64,000 nt of DNA, taken from positions 434,001-498,000 of the forward strand of contig NZ_CP045700.1 of assembly GCF_009601765.2 (NCBI RefSeq), read 5' to 3'. The translations under genes were made by a program, and so were the position numbers. The DNA is from Vibrio algicola. Its GTDB lineage: Bacteria > Pseudomonadota > Gammaproteobacteria > Enterobacterales > Vibrionaceae. Shown piece after piece: positions 10,159 through 18,458 of this stretch. The notes under the pieces were generated by a model. That model saw only the letters and a list, made by a program, of their open reading frames with translations. It was not told the DNA's origin and did no database searches. The stretch's first letter is position 1. Each line of letters opens with the position of its first letter.

Positions 10159-10443
10159 CTATTTTTTCTTAAGTTCTTTCATGAACTTAGTAAAATCAGG
10201 TTTAAATTCTTTGAAAAGTTCATTTTTACTGTTTTTTAGCATAACTTCTCCAAAAAGTTTTATTCCTATAGCAAAGGCTGTTGCATCTACTTCATCAAGA
10301 TCCATTTTATCTTTCATGAGTTCAACTATCTTGAAGATATCATCGTGGTTTCTAACTTCAAACTCTAAAGCATCTGCTTCGACAGAATTACCTTTAGAGT
10401 CTTCCTTGTGCTCAATACTGAATTTATATAAGTGACCTTTCAT
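10159..10443 (-). CDS. DUF3861 protein (integron cassette)
   Basis: 94 residues, starting MKGHLYKFSIEHKEDSKGN, with EVRNHDDIFKIVELM and a basic tail (FTKFMKELKKK). These match my memory of the DUF3861 family, small soluble proteins of unknown function often found as stand-alone genes or cassettes. A strong ribosome site (GGAGG) precedes the ATG. It lies between a complete attC (10466-10562) and the truncated terminal attC, making it the last cassette of the array. Confidence 0.75.
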   Translation of the reverse strand: MKGHLYKFSIEHKEDSKGNSVEADALEFEVRNHDDIFKIVELMKDKMDLDEVDATAFAIGIKLFGEVMLKNSKNELFKEFKPDFTKFMKELKKK

Positions 10444-10465
10444 TGGACCTCCAATCGAATTACAT

Positions 10466-10562
10466 ATAACGCCTCGCTAAGAGGCAAAAAATAGTTGGTT
10501 AAAATAAGCGACGCAGGAGCAAAAACCAACTGTTTTTTGTCCTTTTGAGCGACTTGTTATGT
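10466..10562 (-). other. attC site between the hchA-like and DUF3861 cassettes
   Basis: About 97 bases. The ends pair imperfectly (ATAACGCCTCGCTAAGAGG against the complement of TCCTTTTGAGCGACTTGTTA), and an inner pair, AGTTGGTT and AACCAACT, gives the folded double-hairpin shape of Vibrio attC sites. Confidence 0.85.
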
Positions 10563-11417
10563 GCGTGATGAAGTTAATGTTTCTACAGCTAATTTTCCTA
10601 GCGCATCAGCGGCTAATGGACTTGCTCCTGTAATTAGTAACCGATCACGACACACTGTGTTGTCTGCTTTACTATTTGCCAGCACAACTCCAAACTCTTT
10701 TAGTCTATCACTCAACCCCCACGGCATCTTACCCGGTAAGTAACCAATCATTGGACTTTGTGCATCGACTGAATCTGGGAAAACAGCCATTTTATAACCA
10801 TGATATAAGAACTCTGAATCATTCGTGCAAGTTGATAAAAAAGCGGCAGGACCATGGCAGATAGAAATTGTGAATATATCGTTATCATGAGCCCAATTTA
10901 GAATAACACCAACAGATTCATCTTCAGGCAGACCTAGCATTGCACCGTGACCACCAGGGATAAACACTGCTGCATAATCTTCAGCACTCAGCCCATTAGC
11001 AACAAGGCTATCTAGACTCGTAGGGCTCTCGAACTGCTTCTTATACTCGCTATATATAGAATTTACATGCTCATCTTTCTTAGGAAATGCCCACATTTCT
11101 ATAATTGCAGGCTGACCACTAGGTGTCGCTATCTCAAACTCATAACCCGCATTTCTAAGGTGTAACATAGGTACAAGTGTTTCAACTGGGTGATTGCCAG
11201 TTGAAAACAGCTTCCCATTTTTCATTTCCATGTTCTTTTGTTCAGTTGCTAAGACTAAGATTTTTTGCTTTGGGTTAGCTACCGAAGTATATGCTACCTC
11301 TTTGTAATCTGTCGTATCAGCTGTAGCAAGCTTCAAAGCAACCTTTGAAGGTGAGTATGAGCCATCCGACTCAAGCTTTGGGGCTAACCCCAACAATTTT
11401 TTTAACACAATTTTCAT
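10557..11417 (-). CDS. hchA: Hsp31/HchA-type DJ-1/PfpI protein (integron cassette)
   Basis: 286 residues from the ATG at 11417. An in-frame ATG at 11459 lies inside the attC junction and is unlikely to be the start. The sequence aligns by eye with E. coli HchA: GKLFSTGNHPVETLVP, AVFIPGGHGAMLGLPED, the nucleophile cysteine in TISICHGPAAFLS, PMIGYLPGKMPWG and DRLLITGASPLAADALGKLA. The family includes chaperones and glutathione-independent glyoxalases (methylglyoxal to D-lactate); a protein deglycase role has been proposed and is disputed. Finding it as a cassette means it entered by integron capture. Confidence 0.88.
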   Translation of the reverse strand: MKIVLKKLLGLAPKLESDGSYSPSKVALKLATADTTDYKEVAYTSVANPKQKILVLATEQKNMEMKNGKLFSTGNHPVETLVPMLHLRNAGYEFEIATPSGQPAIIEMWAFPKKDEHVNSIYSEYKKQFESPTSLDSLVANGLSAEDYAAVFIPGGHGAMLGLPEDESVGVILNWAHDNDIFTISICHGPAAFLSTCTNDSEFLYHGYKMAVFPDSVDAQSPMIGYLPGKMPWGLSDRLKEFGVVLANSKADNTVCRDRLLITGASPLAADALGKLAVETLTSSRT

Positions 11418-11457
11418 CCTTTCAATATATTGATAGCTAGATGTTAGCTCAAAGCAC

Positions 11458-11582
11458 ATAACGCCGCGTTAAGTAGTGAGCAACGCTACCACGAAACGCA
11501 ACCAAGCCACCGAAAACACTGAACCCAACGATAGAATGAAAAATGCCATGCGTTGGGAATCTGTCTTAAACGCTTTGTTATG
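11458..11582 (-). other. attC site between the ART-like and hchA-like cassettes
   Basis: 125 bases, the length of V. cholerae VCR repeats. It starts CATAACGCCGCGTTAAG and ends AAACGCTTTGTTATG, with inner complementary segments (CGCAACCAA and TGCGTTGGG). Confidence 0.85.
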
Positions 11583-11583
11583 T

Positions 11584-12270
11584 TTAAGTTGCTACGACAC
11601 TACCTTGTACTAAAGAATTATTTGCCACTACAATCTCACTTTCGTTATCAGACGGGTCAAAATATAAGATATTGTCTCGTTCGATAGTGGTGCTTACAAC
11701 AACGCCTCTTGGTTCATCATTGTACGTAGTAAAGGCAAACTCTTCTGCTTTCTCTTTACTCAAAGTCCAAGACATACCAAATGCCCCCGATTGAGATTCA
11801 CTTACACTCATACCACGATATCCAGTAACTACAGCTGGTAAATTTGAATCAATCACTTCATCACTCACAATTCTTTGTGTTAGATGAATCCGTGGTCCTT
11901 GATTTTCAGCTTGGCGATGTTTAAAGAGTTCAACTAAGCCTCCACAAAAGTACCAAAAGAAATAACACATGATTTCATAAAGATACTCTTCAAGCTCGTC
12001 ATCAACAGCGAATGAAGCTTTGAGATGATTGAAAGCTCTCTCTTTCATATCGGAACCCTCATAGCTTTGATTCATCGTATCAAGGCAGGGTAACTTTGTC
12101 TTCGCTTCATCTTGAAGCAAAAAACTGACTAAAACATCAAAACAAATAGCTTGCGAACCAAATCGCTTGTTTAGATCTTCTTCAAATTCAATAACGTTGA
12201 TACATAGCTTTTCAGCCAAGTAGTTAGAATTGTTATTTCCAAATATCACTCGAGATTCCTGATTAAACAT
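11584..12270 (-). CDS. Putative ADP-ribosyltransferase-like cassette protein
   Basis: 228 residues, not matched to a named family. The N-terminal ~130 residues are acidic and helical with several cysteines. The C-terminal half has three elements in the order and spacing of R-S-E-class ADP-ribosyltransferases: Arg in GYRGMS (151-155), a Ser-x-Thr-like GMSWTLSKEKAEEFA (165-179), and ESEIVVAN (210-217), where ESE could supply the catalytic Glu. There is no signal peptide. The ATG overlaps the upstream attC junction, a compact arrangement seen in other cassettes. The function could be a toxin, a modifier or defence; the sequence does not decide this. Confidence 0.6.
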   Translation of the reverse strand: MFNQESRVIFGNNNSNYLAEKLCINVIEFEEDLNKRFGSQAICFDVLVSFLLQDEAKTKLPCLDTMNQSYEGSDMKERAFNHLKASFAVDDELEEYLYEIMCYFFWYFCGGLVELFKHRQAENQGPRIHLTQRIVSDEVIDSNLPAVVTGYRGMSVSESQSGAFGMSWTLSKEKAEEFAFTTYNDEPRGVVVSTTIERDNILYFDPSDNESEIVVANNSLVQGSVVAT

Positions 12271-12366
12271 AACGCCCGCTTAAGCGGACAAAAATTGTTG
12301 GTTATAATGTGGAGCGAAGCGGAACGTAGCCAACTATTTTTATTCCGTTTAAAGCTCTTGTTAGCT
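12268..12366 (-). other. attC site after the first cassette
   Basis: About 99 bases. The outer arms are CATAACGCCCGCTTAAGCGG and TCCGTTTAAAGCTCTTGTTAGC, with inner arms TTGTTGGTT and AGCCAACTA. The end GAAAGCTAAC is the exact complement of the start of the same cassette (GTTAGCTTTC). Confidence 0.87.
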
Positions 12367-12885
12367 TTCATTTTTAGCAGAAACGATCAACTCTGTTCTC
12401 CATTCTGCTACTAAACTAGATAATTTTTTATAATCATAATTAACTTCTATCGATTGCTGTACTTCATTAATTGGAAATTCACCAACTGCTGAAAATGCAG
12501 TTAAAACTTTAGTTGTATAATTATCAGGCCATGCATTTTTCCATTCATCTCGGTGTTTGAAATAATTAGCAGTACAATTTACTAACTCTAATAAAGAGTA
12601 TCCTTGAACTGATACGTGATGCATTTTATATGCATCCTCTTTCTCAAGTTTAGCAAGACCTAGGCTATCTCTAATTTGATTAATATCCCGGAGACTTCCA
12701 AGACAATAAGCTTGAACAGAAACAAATAGAGCCCCCAAAAGGACCTCTCCATATTCATTCATCCATAACCCATCAAATCCGGGCTCCCGGCTATTTCTTT
12801 CAAAAAGCTTTTCAATACCATCAAGGATAGAATTTTCTACATCGATTAGGGGGCCAATACCATAATCGGCTTCGAAAATGTTCAT
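12361..12885 (-). CDS. Uncharacterised protein, first integron cassette
   Basis: 174 residues, not recognised. It is soluble and mostly helical, with no signal peptide. Visible points are a central HHVSVQGYSLLELVNC stretch, CTANYFKHRDEW, and an acidic N-terminus (MNIFEADYG). It is the cassette nearest the attI side, so it would be the best expressed from an integrase-borne promoter and was the most recently inserted. Its stop codon lies inside the attC. A remembered resemblance to other orphan cassette proteins is all I can offer. Confidence 0.7.
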   Translation of the reverse strand: MNIFEADYGIGPLIDVENSILDGIEKLFERNSREPGFDGLWMNEYGEVLLGALFVSVQAYCLGSLRDINQIRDSLGLAKLEKEDAYKMHHVSVQGYSLLELVNCTANYFKHRDEWKNAWPDNYTTKVLTAFSAVGEFPINEVQQSIEVNYDYKKLSSLVAEWRTELIVSAKNES

Positions 12886-13032
12886 AATACTCCTTGAAAG
12901 CTAACAGTGTATTAGCAAGAAACACGGATAAATCCGAAGATTATTTCAACACGTTCACTGCTAATCAATTCATTTATCATCATAAGATACTCTAATGATG
13001 AATTTTTTACAGCATTTAGCCGATTTTATGCG

Positions 13033-13172
13033 ATGGAGAAAGCGAGAACTGGGTTTAACAAGCCAATTGTAACAATCTCAAACTTAAGATTATTCATACT
13101 TTAATTTTAAATCAGTGAGTTAGATTAAAACCGCAATACTGAACAGCTCTTTTTTGTTCTCGCTTTCTCCAT
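13033..13172. repeat. Perfect 17-bp inverted repeat pair flanking 106 bp
   Basis: ATGGAGAAAGCGAGAAC at 13033-13049 is exactly the reverse complement of GTTCTCGCTTTCTCCAT at 13156-13172. The enclosed segment is AT-rich and non-coding. The size and arms resemble a small non-autonomous inverted-repeat element, but no clear target duplication is visible. Confidence 0.6.
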
Positions 13173-13205
13173 TTTAATGGCACTTTGGTCAAAACACCAT
13201 TATAA

Positions 13206-13221
13206 CTGTATATAAATACAG
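13206..13221 (+). promoter_or_regulatory. LexA (SOS) box in front of the dead integrase
   Basis: CTGTATATAAATACAG differs from the ideal CTGT-(AT)4-ACAG pattern at one inner position and lies 15 bases before the intI ATG at 13237. SOS control of integron integrases by LexA is established in Vibrio. The box has stayed intact although the gene has not. Confidence 0.85.
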
Positions 13222-13236
13222 TTAAGGGGTTATATA

Positions 13237-13514
13237 ATGCCTTCACCATTTATTGAATCTATTCGACAATGCGCCATTACAGTTTAAAAACGGAGAAATC
13301 CTATCTCTTTTGGATTCGACAATTCATTCGTTTTCACAAAATGAAACACCCTAAAGACATGTCAAATTCTCACATTGCTACACAGCTTTTACAGTCGGGT
13401 TCCGACATAAGAACAGTTCAAGAGCTGCTAGGCCATAGCGATGTTAGAACAACAGAGCTATATACGCATGTGATTGGCAGTAAATTTGGTTTTACTAAAA
13501 GCCCTTTGGATTAA
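13237..13514 (+). pseudogene. Integron integrase intI, frameshifted and internally deleted
   Basis: The start [11 protein letters not shown] is in one frame. After a frameshift near 13269 the next frame reads [19 protein letters not shown] and [16 protein letters not shown], the canonical N-terminal part of an IntI tyrosine recombinase. It then jumps directly to the C-terminal part: [20 protein letters not shown], then [14 protein letters not shown] with the nucleophile Tyr, and the ending TKSPLD. Integron integrases are about 320 residues; roughly 220 are missing, including the first catalytic Arg/Lys region and the integron-specific patch. The product cannot recombine. Its orientation, divergent from the cassettes, is as in functional integrons. 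Confidence 0.92.
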
Positions 13515-13559
13515 TACATTTTCCATTACTAATCCAAAGGTTAATCTTATTATGTTGGG

Positions 13560-14093
13560 TTACTTCGCCTTCGGCCTAAATGGCTTAATGACGCTTTCAT
13601 CACACTCTAAGAATGGGCCTTCCATTAGGTCGATGCAGTAAGGAATGGCTGGGAATACCGCGTCTAAACATTCGCGGATTGATTTTGGTTTACCTGGCAA
13701 GTTCACTAATAAGCTGCTGCCGCGTAAGCCTGCAGTTTGACGTGATAAAATTGCGGTCGGTACAAACTTTAATGACTCGCTGCGCATTAACTCACCAAAA
13801 CCTGGCATCATGCGATCGCACACGGCTTCAGTAGCTTCAGGGGTTACATCACGCTTAGCTGGGCCTGTGCCGCCAGTGGTCACTACTAAACAACAACCCT
13901 CTTCATCGACCATTTTAATCAGTAAGGCTTCGATTTGATCTTGTTCATCTGGAATGATTTGATAAACCGGTTCCCAATCAGAAGTAAGGTAATCATTTAA
14001 TGTCTCGATGATGGCTTTGCCAGATAAATCTTCATACACACCTTGGCTGGCGCGATCGCTTACCGTGACGATCCCGATTTTTGCTTTGCTCAT
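13560..14093 (-). CDS. mog: Molybdopterin adenylyltransferase Mog
   Basis: 177 residues. Mog activates molybdopterin with ATP before molybdate insertion. Motifs: IGIVTVSDRASQGVYED, the substrate loop LVVTTGGTGPAKRDVTPEA, MMPGFGELMRSESL, AILSRQTAGLRGSSLLVNLP and GKPKSIRECLDAVFPAIPY. An AGGAG site precedes the ATG. It fits functionally with the molybdate transporter genes 5 kb away, although it is a separate unit. It borders the integron relic on the right. Confidence 0.95.
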   Translation of the reverse strand: MSKAKIGIVTVSDRASQGVYEDLSGKAIIETLNDYLTSDWEPVYQIIPDEQDQIEALLIKMVDEEGCCLVVTTGGTGPAKRDVTPEATEAVCDRMMPGFGELMRSESLKFVPTAILSRQTAGLRGSSLLVNLPGKPKSIRECLDAVFPAIPYCIDLMEGPFLECDESVIKPFRPKAK

Positions 14094-14258
14094 GACTAAC
14101 TCCTAAACATTATTAATCTTAAACCTAGCTTTTGGCCTTGCCTTAAAAAAGCTGCGGCTTTCATTGCTAAGTAAGATACCTGTTCAGGTTAAAAATGAAC
14201 ATAGCCATAAGTGATTATCCTGATGTTAAACAGACTAATTGCATTCATTTGAGCCTTT

Positions 14259-16031
14259 TTACACCACCTTATTAGTGATCCAAACGGTTTGATAAGGTTG
14301 AAGTTCAATATTAGTGACGCTTTGTTCAATCAATTCTCTACTAATAATATCTTGCCAAGTATCGGTTTGAATTATGTTCATATCAGCAAGATGCACGCTT
14401 TGGGTATCAAGAGTCATATTACTCACGCAGAATATGCTTTGGCTTCTGTCCACACTTTGTCGCCAATAACCAAATAAAGAATCACCGAGATGCAACGTAA
14501 ACTGCGTCGCATTGGGATCAAACGCCGATTGTTGAGTTCGTATCTCAATTAAGTCGAGCATCTTGTTTAATACTTTATGGTGCTGAGAATGAGGTTGTTC
14601 TAGCGCTTCAACCAGTTGAATATAAGACCAACGATGACGATTGATGGAACGGTTTTGGTTGGTATTTTCAACTTTTTCATAGTCATTACTGGTGGCGAGT
14701 AAACTATGAATATAAATCCCAGGGATCCCTTCCATTCCAAGCATGATCGTATGCGCGCAGATAAAACGATCAATGCCGTATTTATCTGGACCTTTGTCGG
14801 TGCCTTGTAGCGCATCAAATAAAGCCACATTTATTTCATACGGTTTTTGCTCGCCGTTAACCCCAGTACGCCACGATACTTTGCCACCAAATTGCTGCAT
14901 GGTATTAACCAAGTTTCCAATTTCTTGATCGGTTAATAACCCTTCTGCGGGCCTTAAACCAATGCCATCGTGTGAGGCTATAAAGTTAAAATACGTGGTT
15001 CCACGTTGCGCGGGTGGCATTCCCATCATCCAGCGTTTTAAATGCACACAATTACCGGTAATAAGGCTGTTGAGCAATAAGGGTGGCAAAGAGAAGTTGT
15101 AAATTGCATGAGCCTCGTTGCCATTGCCGAAATAGGTGAGGTTTTCGTGATTTGGAATATTGGTTTCAGTGATGATTATCGCATCTGCGCGGGCTTGCTC
15201 AATGAGACTTCTTAACAGCCGTATCACCTCATGGGTTTGTTCGAGGTTAATGCAACTACTCCCAGCTTGTTTCCATAAAAAAGCCACCGCATCTAAGCGA
15301 AAGGTTTTAACGCCGTGATCTAAATACTGACGAATGATCTCAACAAAAGCTTTAAGTACGTTTGGGTTTCTAAAATCAAAATCGACCTGATCATGACTAA
15401 AGGTACACCACACATGTTGGGTTCCTTGCCGCGTATTAACCTCTTTTAATAACTCAGAAGTACGTGGACGAACCACTTGAGAAGTATCTTGATCCGGTGG
15501 CGCGGTGTAGAAATAATCATGTCCCACCCCTTCTGCTTTAGTAAAGTTTTCAAACCAAGCACTTCGAGCCGAGCAATGATTGATCACTAAATCCGACATC
15601 AAATCAAACTCTGAGGCAATTGCTTCAATATCTTGCCAGTTTCCGAGTGACTCATTGACACTGGAATAATCAATCACGGAAAAGCCATCATCCGAGCTAT
15701 AAGGAAAAAATGGCAGAATATGCACGCTGTTAATATGCGGTTTAAGATATTGATGCATAAAGCGATTGAGGGTTTTCAATGGTGCTTCGTTATCCTGTTG
15801 GATAGTATCACCGTAAGTGATCATGATAAGATCTTTTTCGGTCCATAATGAGGTGGCATTATCGTGAGCAACACTTGGACAGGTCGCTGAATCAATTCGC
15901 ATAATGGCGAGTAATTGCTCCGCGAGTTCTGCATGATTTTCAACTTGTTCCAACCCTGCATAAATAACCTCAAGATGATGGCATAATTTCTCGGTTAATG
16001 AGGTACCGGCAATGGATGCGTTTTTTATCAT
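14259..16031 (-). CDS. GH13_18 phosphorylase, probably glucosylglycerate phosphorylase
   Basis: 590 residues, a sucrose-phosphorylase-type GH13 enzyme. It shows [36 protein letters not shown], the nucleophile Asp in [12 protein letters not shown], the acid/base Glu in [12 protein letters not shown] and the third acid in [16 protein letters not shown]. Subfamily 18 includes sucrose, sucrose-6-phosphate and glucosylglycerate phosphorylases. Its place after glucosyl-3-phosphoglycerate synthase and phosphatase genes makes glucosylglycerate (plus phosphate, giving glucose 1-phosphate and glycerate) the likely substrate; that is an inference from context. Its ATG overlaps the synthase stop by four bases, and GGAG precedes it. 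Confidence 0.82.
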   Translation of the reverse strand: MIKNASIAGTSLTEKLCHHLEVIYAGLEQVENHAELAEQLLAIMRIDSATCPSVAHDNATSLWTEKDLIMITYGDTIQQDNEAPLKTLNRFMHQYLKPHINSVHILPFFPYSSDDGFSVIDYSSVNESLGNWQDIEAIASEFDLMSDLVINHCSARSAWFENFTKAEGVGHDYFYTAPPDQDTSQVVRPRTSELLKEVNTRQGTQHVWCTFSHDQVDFDFRNPNVLKAFVEIIRQYLDHGVKTFRLDAVAFLWKQAGSSCINLEQTHEVIRLLRSLIEQARADAIIITETNIPNHENLTYFGNGNEAHAIYNFSLPPLLLNSLITGNCVHLKRWMMGMPPAQRGTTYFNFIASHDGIGLRPAEGLLTDQEIGNLVNTMQQFGGKVSWRTGVNGEQKPYEINVALFDALQGTDKGPDKYGIDRFICAHTIMLGMEGIPGIYIHSLLATSNDYEKVENTNQNRSINRHRWSYIQLVEALEQPHSQHHKVLNKMLDLIEIRTQQSAFDPNATQFTLHLGDSLFGYWRQSVDRSQSIFCVSNMTLDTQSVHLADMNIIQTDTWQDIISRELIEQSVTNIELQPYQTVWITNKVV

Positions 16032-17257
16032 AGCATCGCTCCAAATTCTTGATTATCAAGCTCCACGGCTTCTTTCAGACGTTCCATCACATCTGGCATG
16101 GCGCTGATCACTCTGTTCCAACTTGGAATAAACGGCGTTTCCATAGGTTTATCCATAAAGCTTTGCCCTGCAGTCATAATATTTTGCGCAAACATTTCGA
16201 CCGCTTTTTCTTCATTATGAACATCTAACTCTAAGCCGTTCATAATTGCATCGTTATGATAAGCTTCGACAAAATCCAGAGCGACACGGTAATAGGTTGC
16301 TTTTAACGAGCGGAAGGTTTCAGCATTAAAGGTTTCACCTTGGGTCGCCAGTTTTCTAAATAGTGATTTGGTAATATCAATCGACATTTTAGATAAGCCA
16401 GCATTGACATCATTAAGCGATAAATCTTGATGCTTGTGATCGTAGGTTGTGGCGATATCGACCTGACAAATACGGTTACTGGCATAATTACGATGCATTT
16501 CAGATAGCACGCCAATCTCTAGTCCCCAATCGCTTGGAATACGAATATCATTTAATACATCACGTCTAAATGAGAATTCCCCCGCCAGAGAATATTTAAA
16601 GCTATCCATATAATCTAAATACGCGGTTTGACTGGTGACTTTTTTTAATGCTTTAAGTAAAGGGGTTACCAACAAGCGTGAAACACGCCCATTCATTTTT
16701 CCATTGGCAACTCGAGCATAATAGCCTTTACAGAATTCGTAATTAAAACGAGGATTGGCGACTGGATAGATTAAACGCGCCAATAAATTACGCTCATAAG
16801 TGACAATGTCACAGTCATGCAGCGCCACCGATTCCGCTTTACCGGTTGCGAGCACATACCCCATGCAATACCAGACATTACGGCCCTTGCCGAGTTCTTT
16901 TGGTGCTAGACCTAATGCGGCTAACTCTTTATCTAATGCTTGTAAACGCGGTCCATCATTCCACAATACACGATGATGTTGCGGCAATTTACCGAAAAAA
17001 GATAAGGCGTGTTTGTACTGCTCGAGATTGGCACGATCCAAACCAATCACAACTTGTGATAAGTACGGAACTTCGGTTAAGTGATCGACAATTTTAGGCA
17101 GTGCATCCCCTTCTAATTCCGAAAATAACGAGGGTAAGATCAACGCCATTGGCCGTTTTTCTGAGAATTGAACCAATTCCGCTTCGAGAGCGTCTATTGG
17201 TCGGTCGGCTAAATTATGAAGTGTGGTTACAATTCCATTTTGATAAAAATCTGCCAT
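16028..17257 (-). CDS. gpgS: Glucosyl-3-phosphoglycerate synthase (GT81-like)
   Basis: 409 residues. This glycosyltransferase makes glucosyl-3-phosphoglycerate from an NDP-glucose and 3-phosphoglycerate. It has the GT-A fold features [44 protein letters not shown] and a metal-binding DxD-like [13 protein letters not shown], then [14 protein letters not shown] and [17 protein letters not shown]. The pattern matches GpgS proteins from marine bacteria as I remember them. A strong AGGAG site precedes the start. It is the middle gene of the operon, 37 bases after the phosphatase. Confidence 0.88.
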   Translation of the reverse strand: MADFYQNGIVTTLHNLADRPIDALEAELVQFSEKRPMALILPSLFSELEGDALPKIVDHLTEVPYLSQVVIGLDRANLEQYKHALSFFGKLPQHHRVLWNDGPRLQALDKELAALGLAPKELGKGRNVWYCMGYVLATGKAESVALHDCDIVTYERNLLARLIYPVANPRFNYEFCKGYYARVANGKMNGRVSRLLVTPLLKALKKVTSQTAYLDYMDSFKYSLAGEFSFRRDVLNDIRIPSDWGLEIGVLSEMHRNYASNRICQVDIATTYDHKHQDLSLNDVNAGLSKMSIDITKSLFRKLATQGETFNAETFRSLKATYYRVALDFVEAYHNDAIMNGLELDVHNEEKAVEMFAQNIMTAGQSFMDKPMETPFIPSWNRVISAMPDVMERLKEAVELDNQEFGAML

Positions 17258-17294
17258 GTTATCTCCTGCATTCCATGCTTGATATTAAGTTGTT

Positions 17295-18167
17295 TTATAA
17301 ATGTTTTTTCAGTAGAAACCGAATTGAGCTGTTCCAACCTTGCGGTCCATATTCTGTGCTATCGATAACATTATGTGAGCACGTTAATTGCGGTCGTTCA
17401 TGATGCGGTGATGCGATCCTAACGGCAATATCCGCTTTTTCTAACATCGCAATATCGTTGTGGCTATCCCCCAGTGCAATACTAATCAATGGTTTAGCAT
17501 TTGCTTCATGTTGATTTTTATACTGCTCCATAAGCCAGTGCATGGCTTTGCCTTTATCATGCTCGCCCGATATATGTACAAAGCGGCCACCTTCCAAGAC
17601 GGTTGCCCCTTTAGCTTCTAACCTTTGGATAAATTGACGCTTTTGATCGCGGTCGCCTAGCCATTCAACCGGCATACCAAATTGACGTTGTTTTGCTCGT
17701 TGCGCTTCAAGTTGCGATAGCCCAGTTAATTGCGCTAAATACTCGCATGACATCGTGTGAAATGAGGTAAACAAACCTGTAAACTCATGTTCGATTTCAT
17801 CAAGGATCAGCAACCAGTGTTCGCAAGTTTGACTGAAATTCTTAACCCAATAATCACCAATATGGAGTGTCCCTTGTGGTGGTTGTTTAAATCTAGCAAC
17901 GGGCAAATACACCGCCGCGCCGTTCTCAACAATAAATGGGCTCGATAGACTAAGCTGCTCGCACAACACTAACAGTTCGGCTTGGGTTTTACTGGTGGTC
18001 GGGATCACCTCTATATTGGCGCATTGCAACTGATGCAATAATGGTGCGACCTCAGCAGCGCTGTAAGTATCATGGTCAAGTAAGGTGCCATCTAAATCCG
18101 TAAATATGACGGGGTGAACATCCTGTTCAAGCATTAAATAGTGACGTTGATTTCGATCTTGACTCAA
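17295..18167 (-). CDS. Mannosyl/glucosyl-3-phosphoglycerate phosphatase (HAD-IIB)
   Basis: A HAD phosphatase of about 290 residues that would remove the phosphate from glucosyl-3-phosphoglycerate to give the solute glucosylglycerate. Motif I is VIFTDLDGTLLDHDT, motif II IPTTSKTQAEL, and motif III/IV SIALGDSHNDIAMLEKAD; the cap includes FIVENGAAVYLP and GRFVHISGEHDKGKA as in MpgP. I prefer the TTG at 18167, preceded by AAGGGG at eight bases; ATGs at 18191/18194 or 18134 are alternatives with no good site. It is the first gene of a three-gene operon with gpgS and the GH13 phosphorylase. Confidence 0.85.
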   Translation of the reverse strand: MSQDRNQRHYLMLEQDVHPVIFTDLDGTLLDHDTYSAAEVAPLLHQLQCANIEVIPTTSKTQAELLVLCEQLSLSSPFIVENGAAVYLPVARFKQPPQGTLHIGDYWVKNFSQTCEHWLLILDEIEHEFTGLFTSFHTMSCEYLAQLTGLSQLEAQRAKQRQFGMPVEWLGDRDQKRQFIQRLEAKGATVLEGGRFVHISGEHDKGKAMHWLMEQYKNQHEANAKPLISIALGDSHNDIAMLEKADIAVRIASPHHERPQLTCSHNVIDSTEYGPQGWNSSIRFLLKKHL

Positions 18168-18383
18168 AATTTTGCCCCTTATTATTTGCATCATAATGGT
18201 GCGAGATAACGGGCATACCGTAAGGGCTTGCACTAAAGATGATCGTTTTAGTTTGTTCTCTTTCCTGTAATGAATTGAAAAATAAAGATAACCACATAAT
18301 TAACCGTCCTTGTGTTGATTAAGTAAGCCTGCCTTGTATAAATAACGATCAAGAAACGTGCCATCCACTTATAAACGGACACA

Positions 18384-18422
18384 AAAAAGCCTTGAGAGAG
18401 CTTTCACTCTTTCAAGGCTTTA
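18384..18422 (-). terminator. Terminator after modC
   Basis: AAAGCCTTGAGAGAG pairs with CTCTTTCAAGGCTTT around a short loop, with a T-run on the minus strand. Confidence 0.85.
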
Positions 18423-18458
18423 TATGATTTTAACATCTACAAAATGAATCTTTGTGAA

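Larger units (their letters stand above)
12886..13236. other. attI-side region of the integron
   Basis: 351 bases without a gene. It holds the junction to the first cassette (GCTAAC at 12900-12905), a 17-base inverted repeat pair (13033-13049 and 13156-13172), and the LexA box in front of intI. I cannot place attI exactly beyond the junction. Confidence 0.55.
10080..13514 (-). mobile_element. Relic chromosomal integron with four cassettes
   Basis: Four minus-strand genes (10159-12885) are each followed by an attC-like site, and all point away from a plus-strand integrase remnant at 13237-13514. That is the standard integron geometry. Each cassette start is the reverse complement of the start of its own attC over 9-11 bases (for example GTTAGCTTTC and GAAAGCTAAC for the first cassette), the signature of genuine cassettes. 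The left-most attC is cut short and the integrase is deleted, so the array is probably frozen. Confidence 0.88.

Noticed and set aside
13033..13172. Inverted repeat pair as a terminator
   Set aside because: The arms are 106 bases apart and no T-run follows, so it is not a rho-independent terminator.
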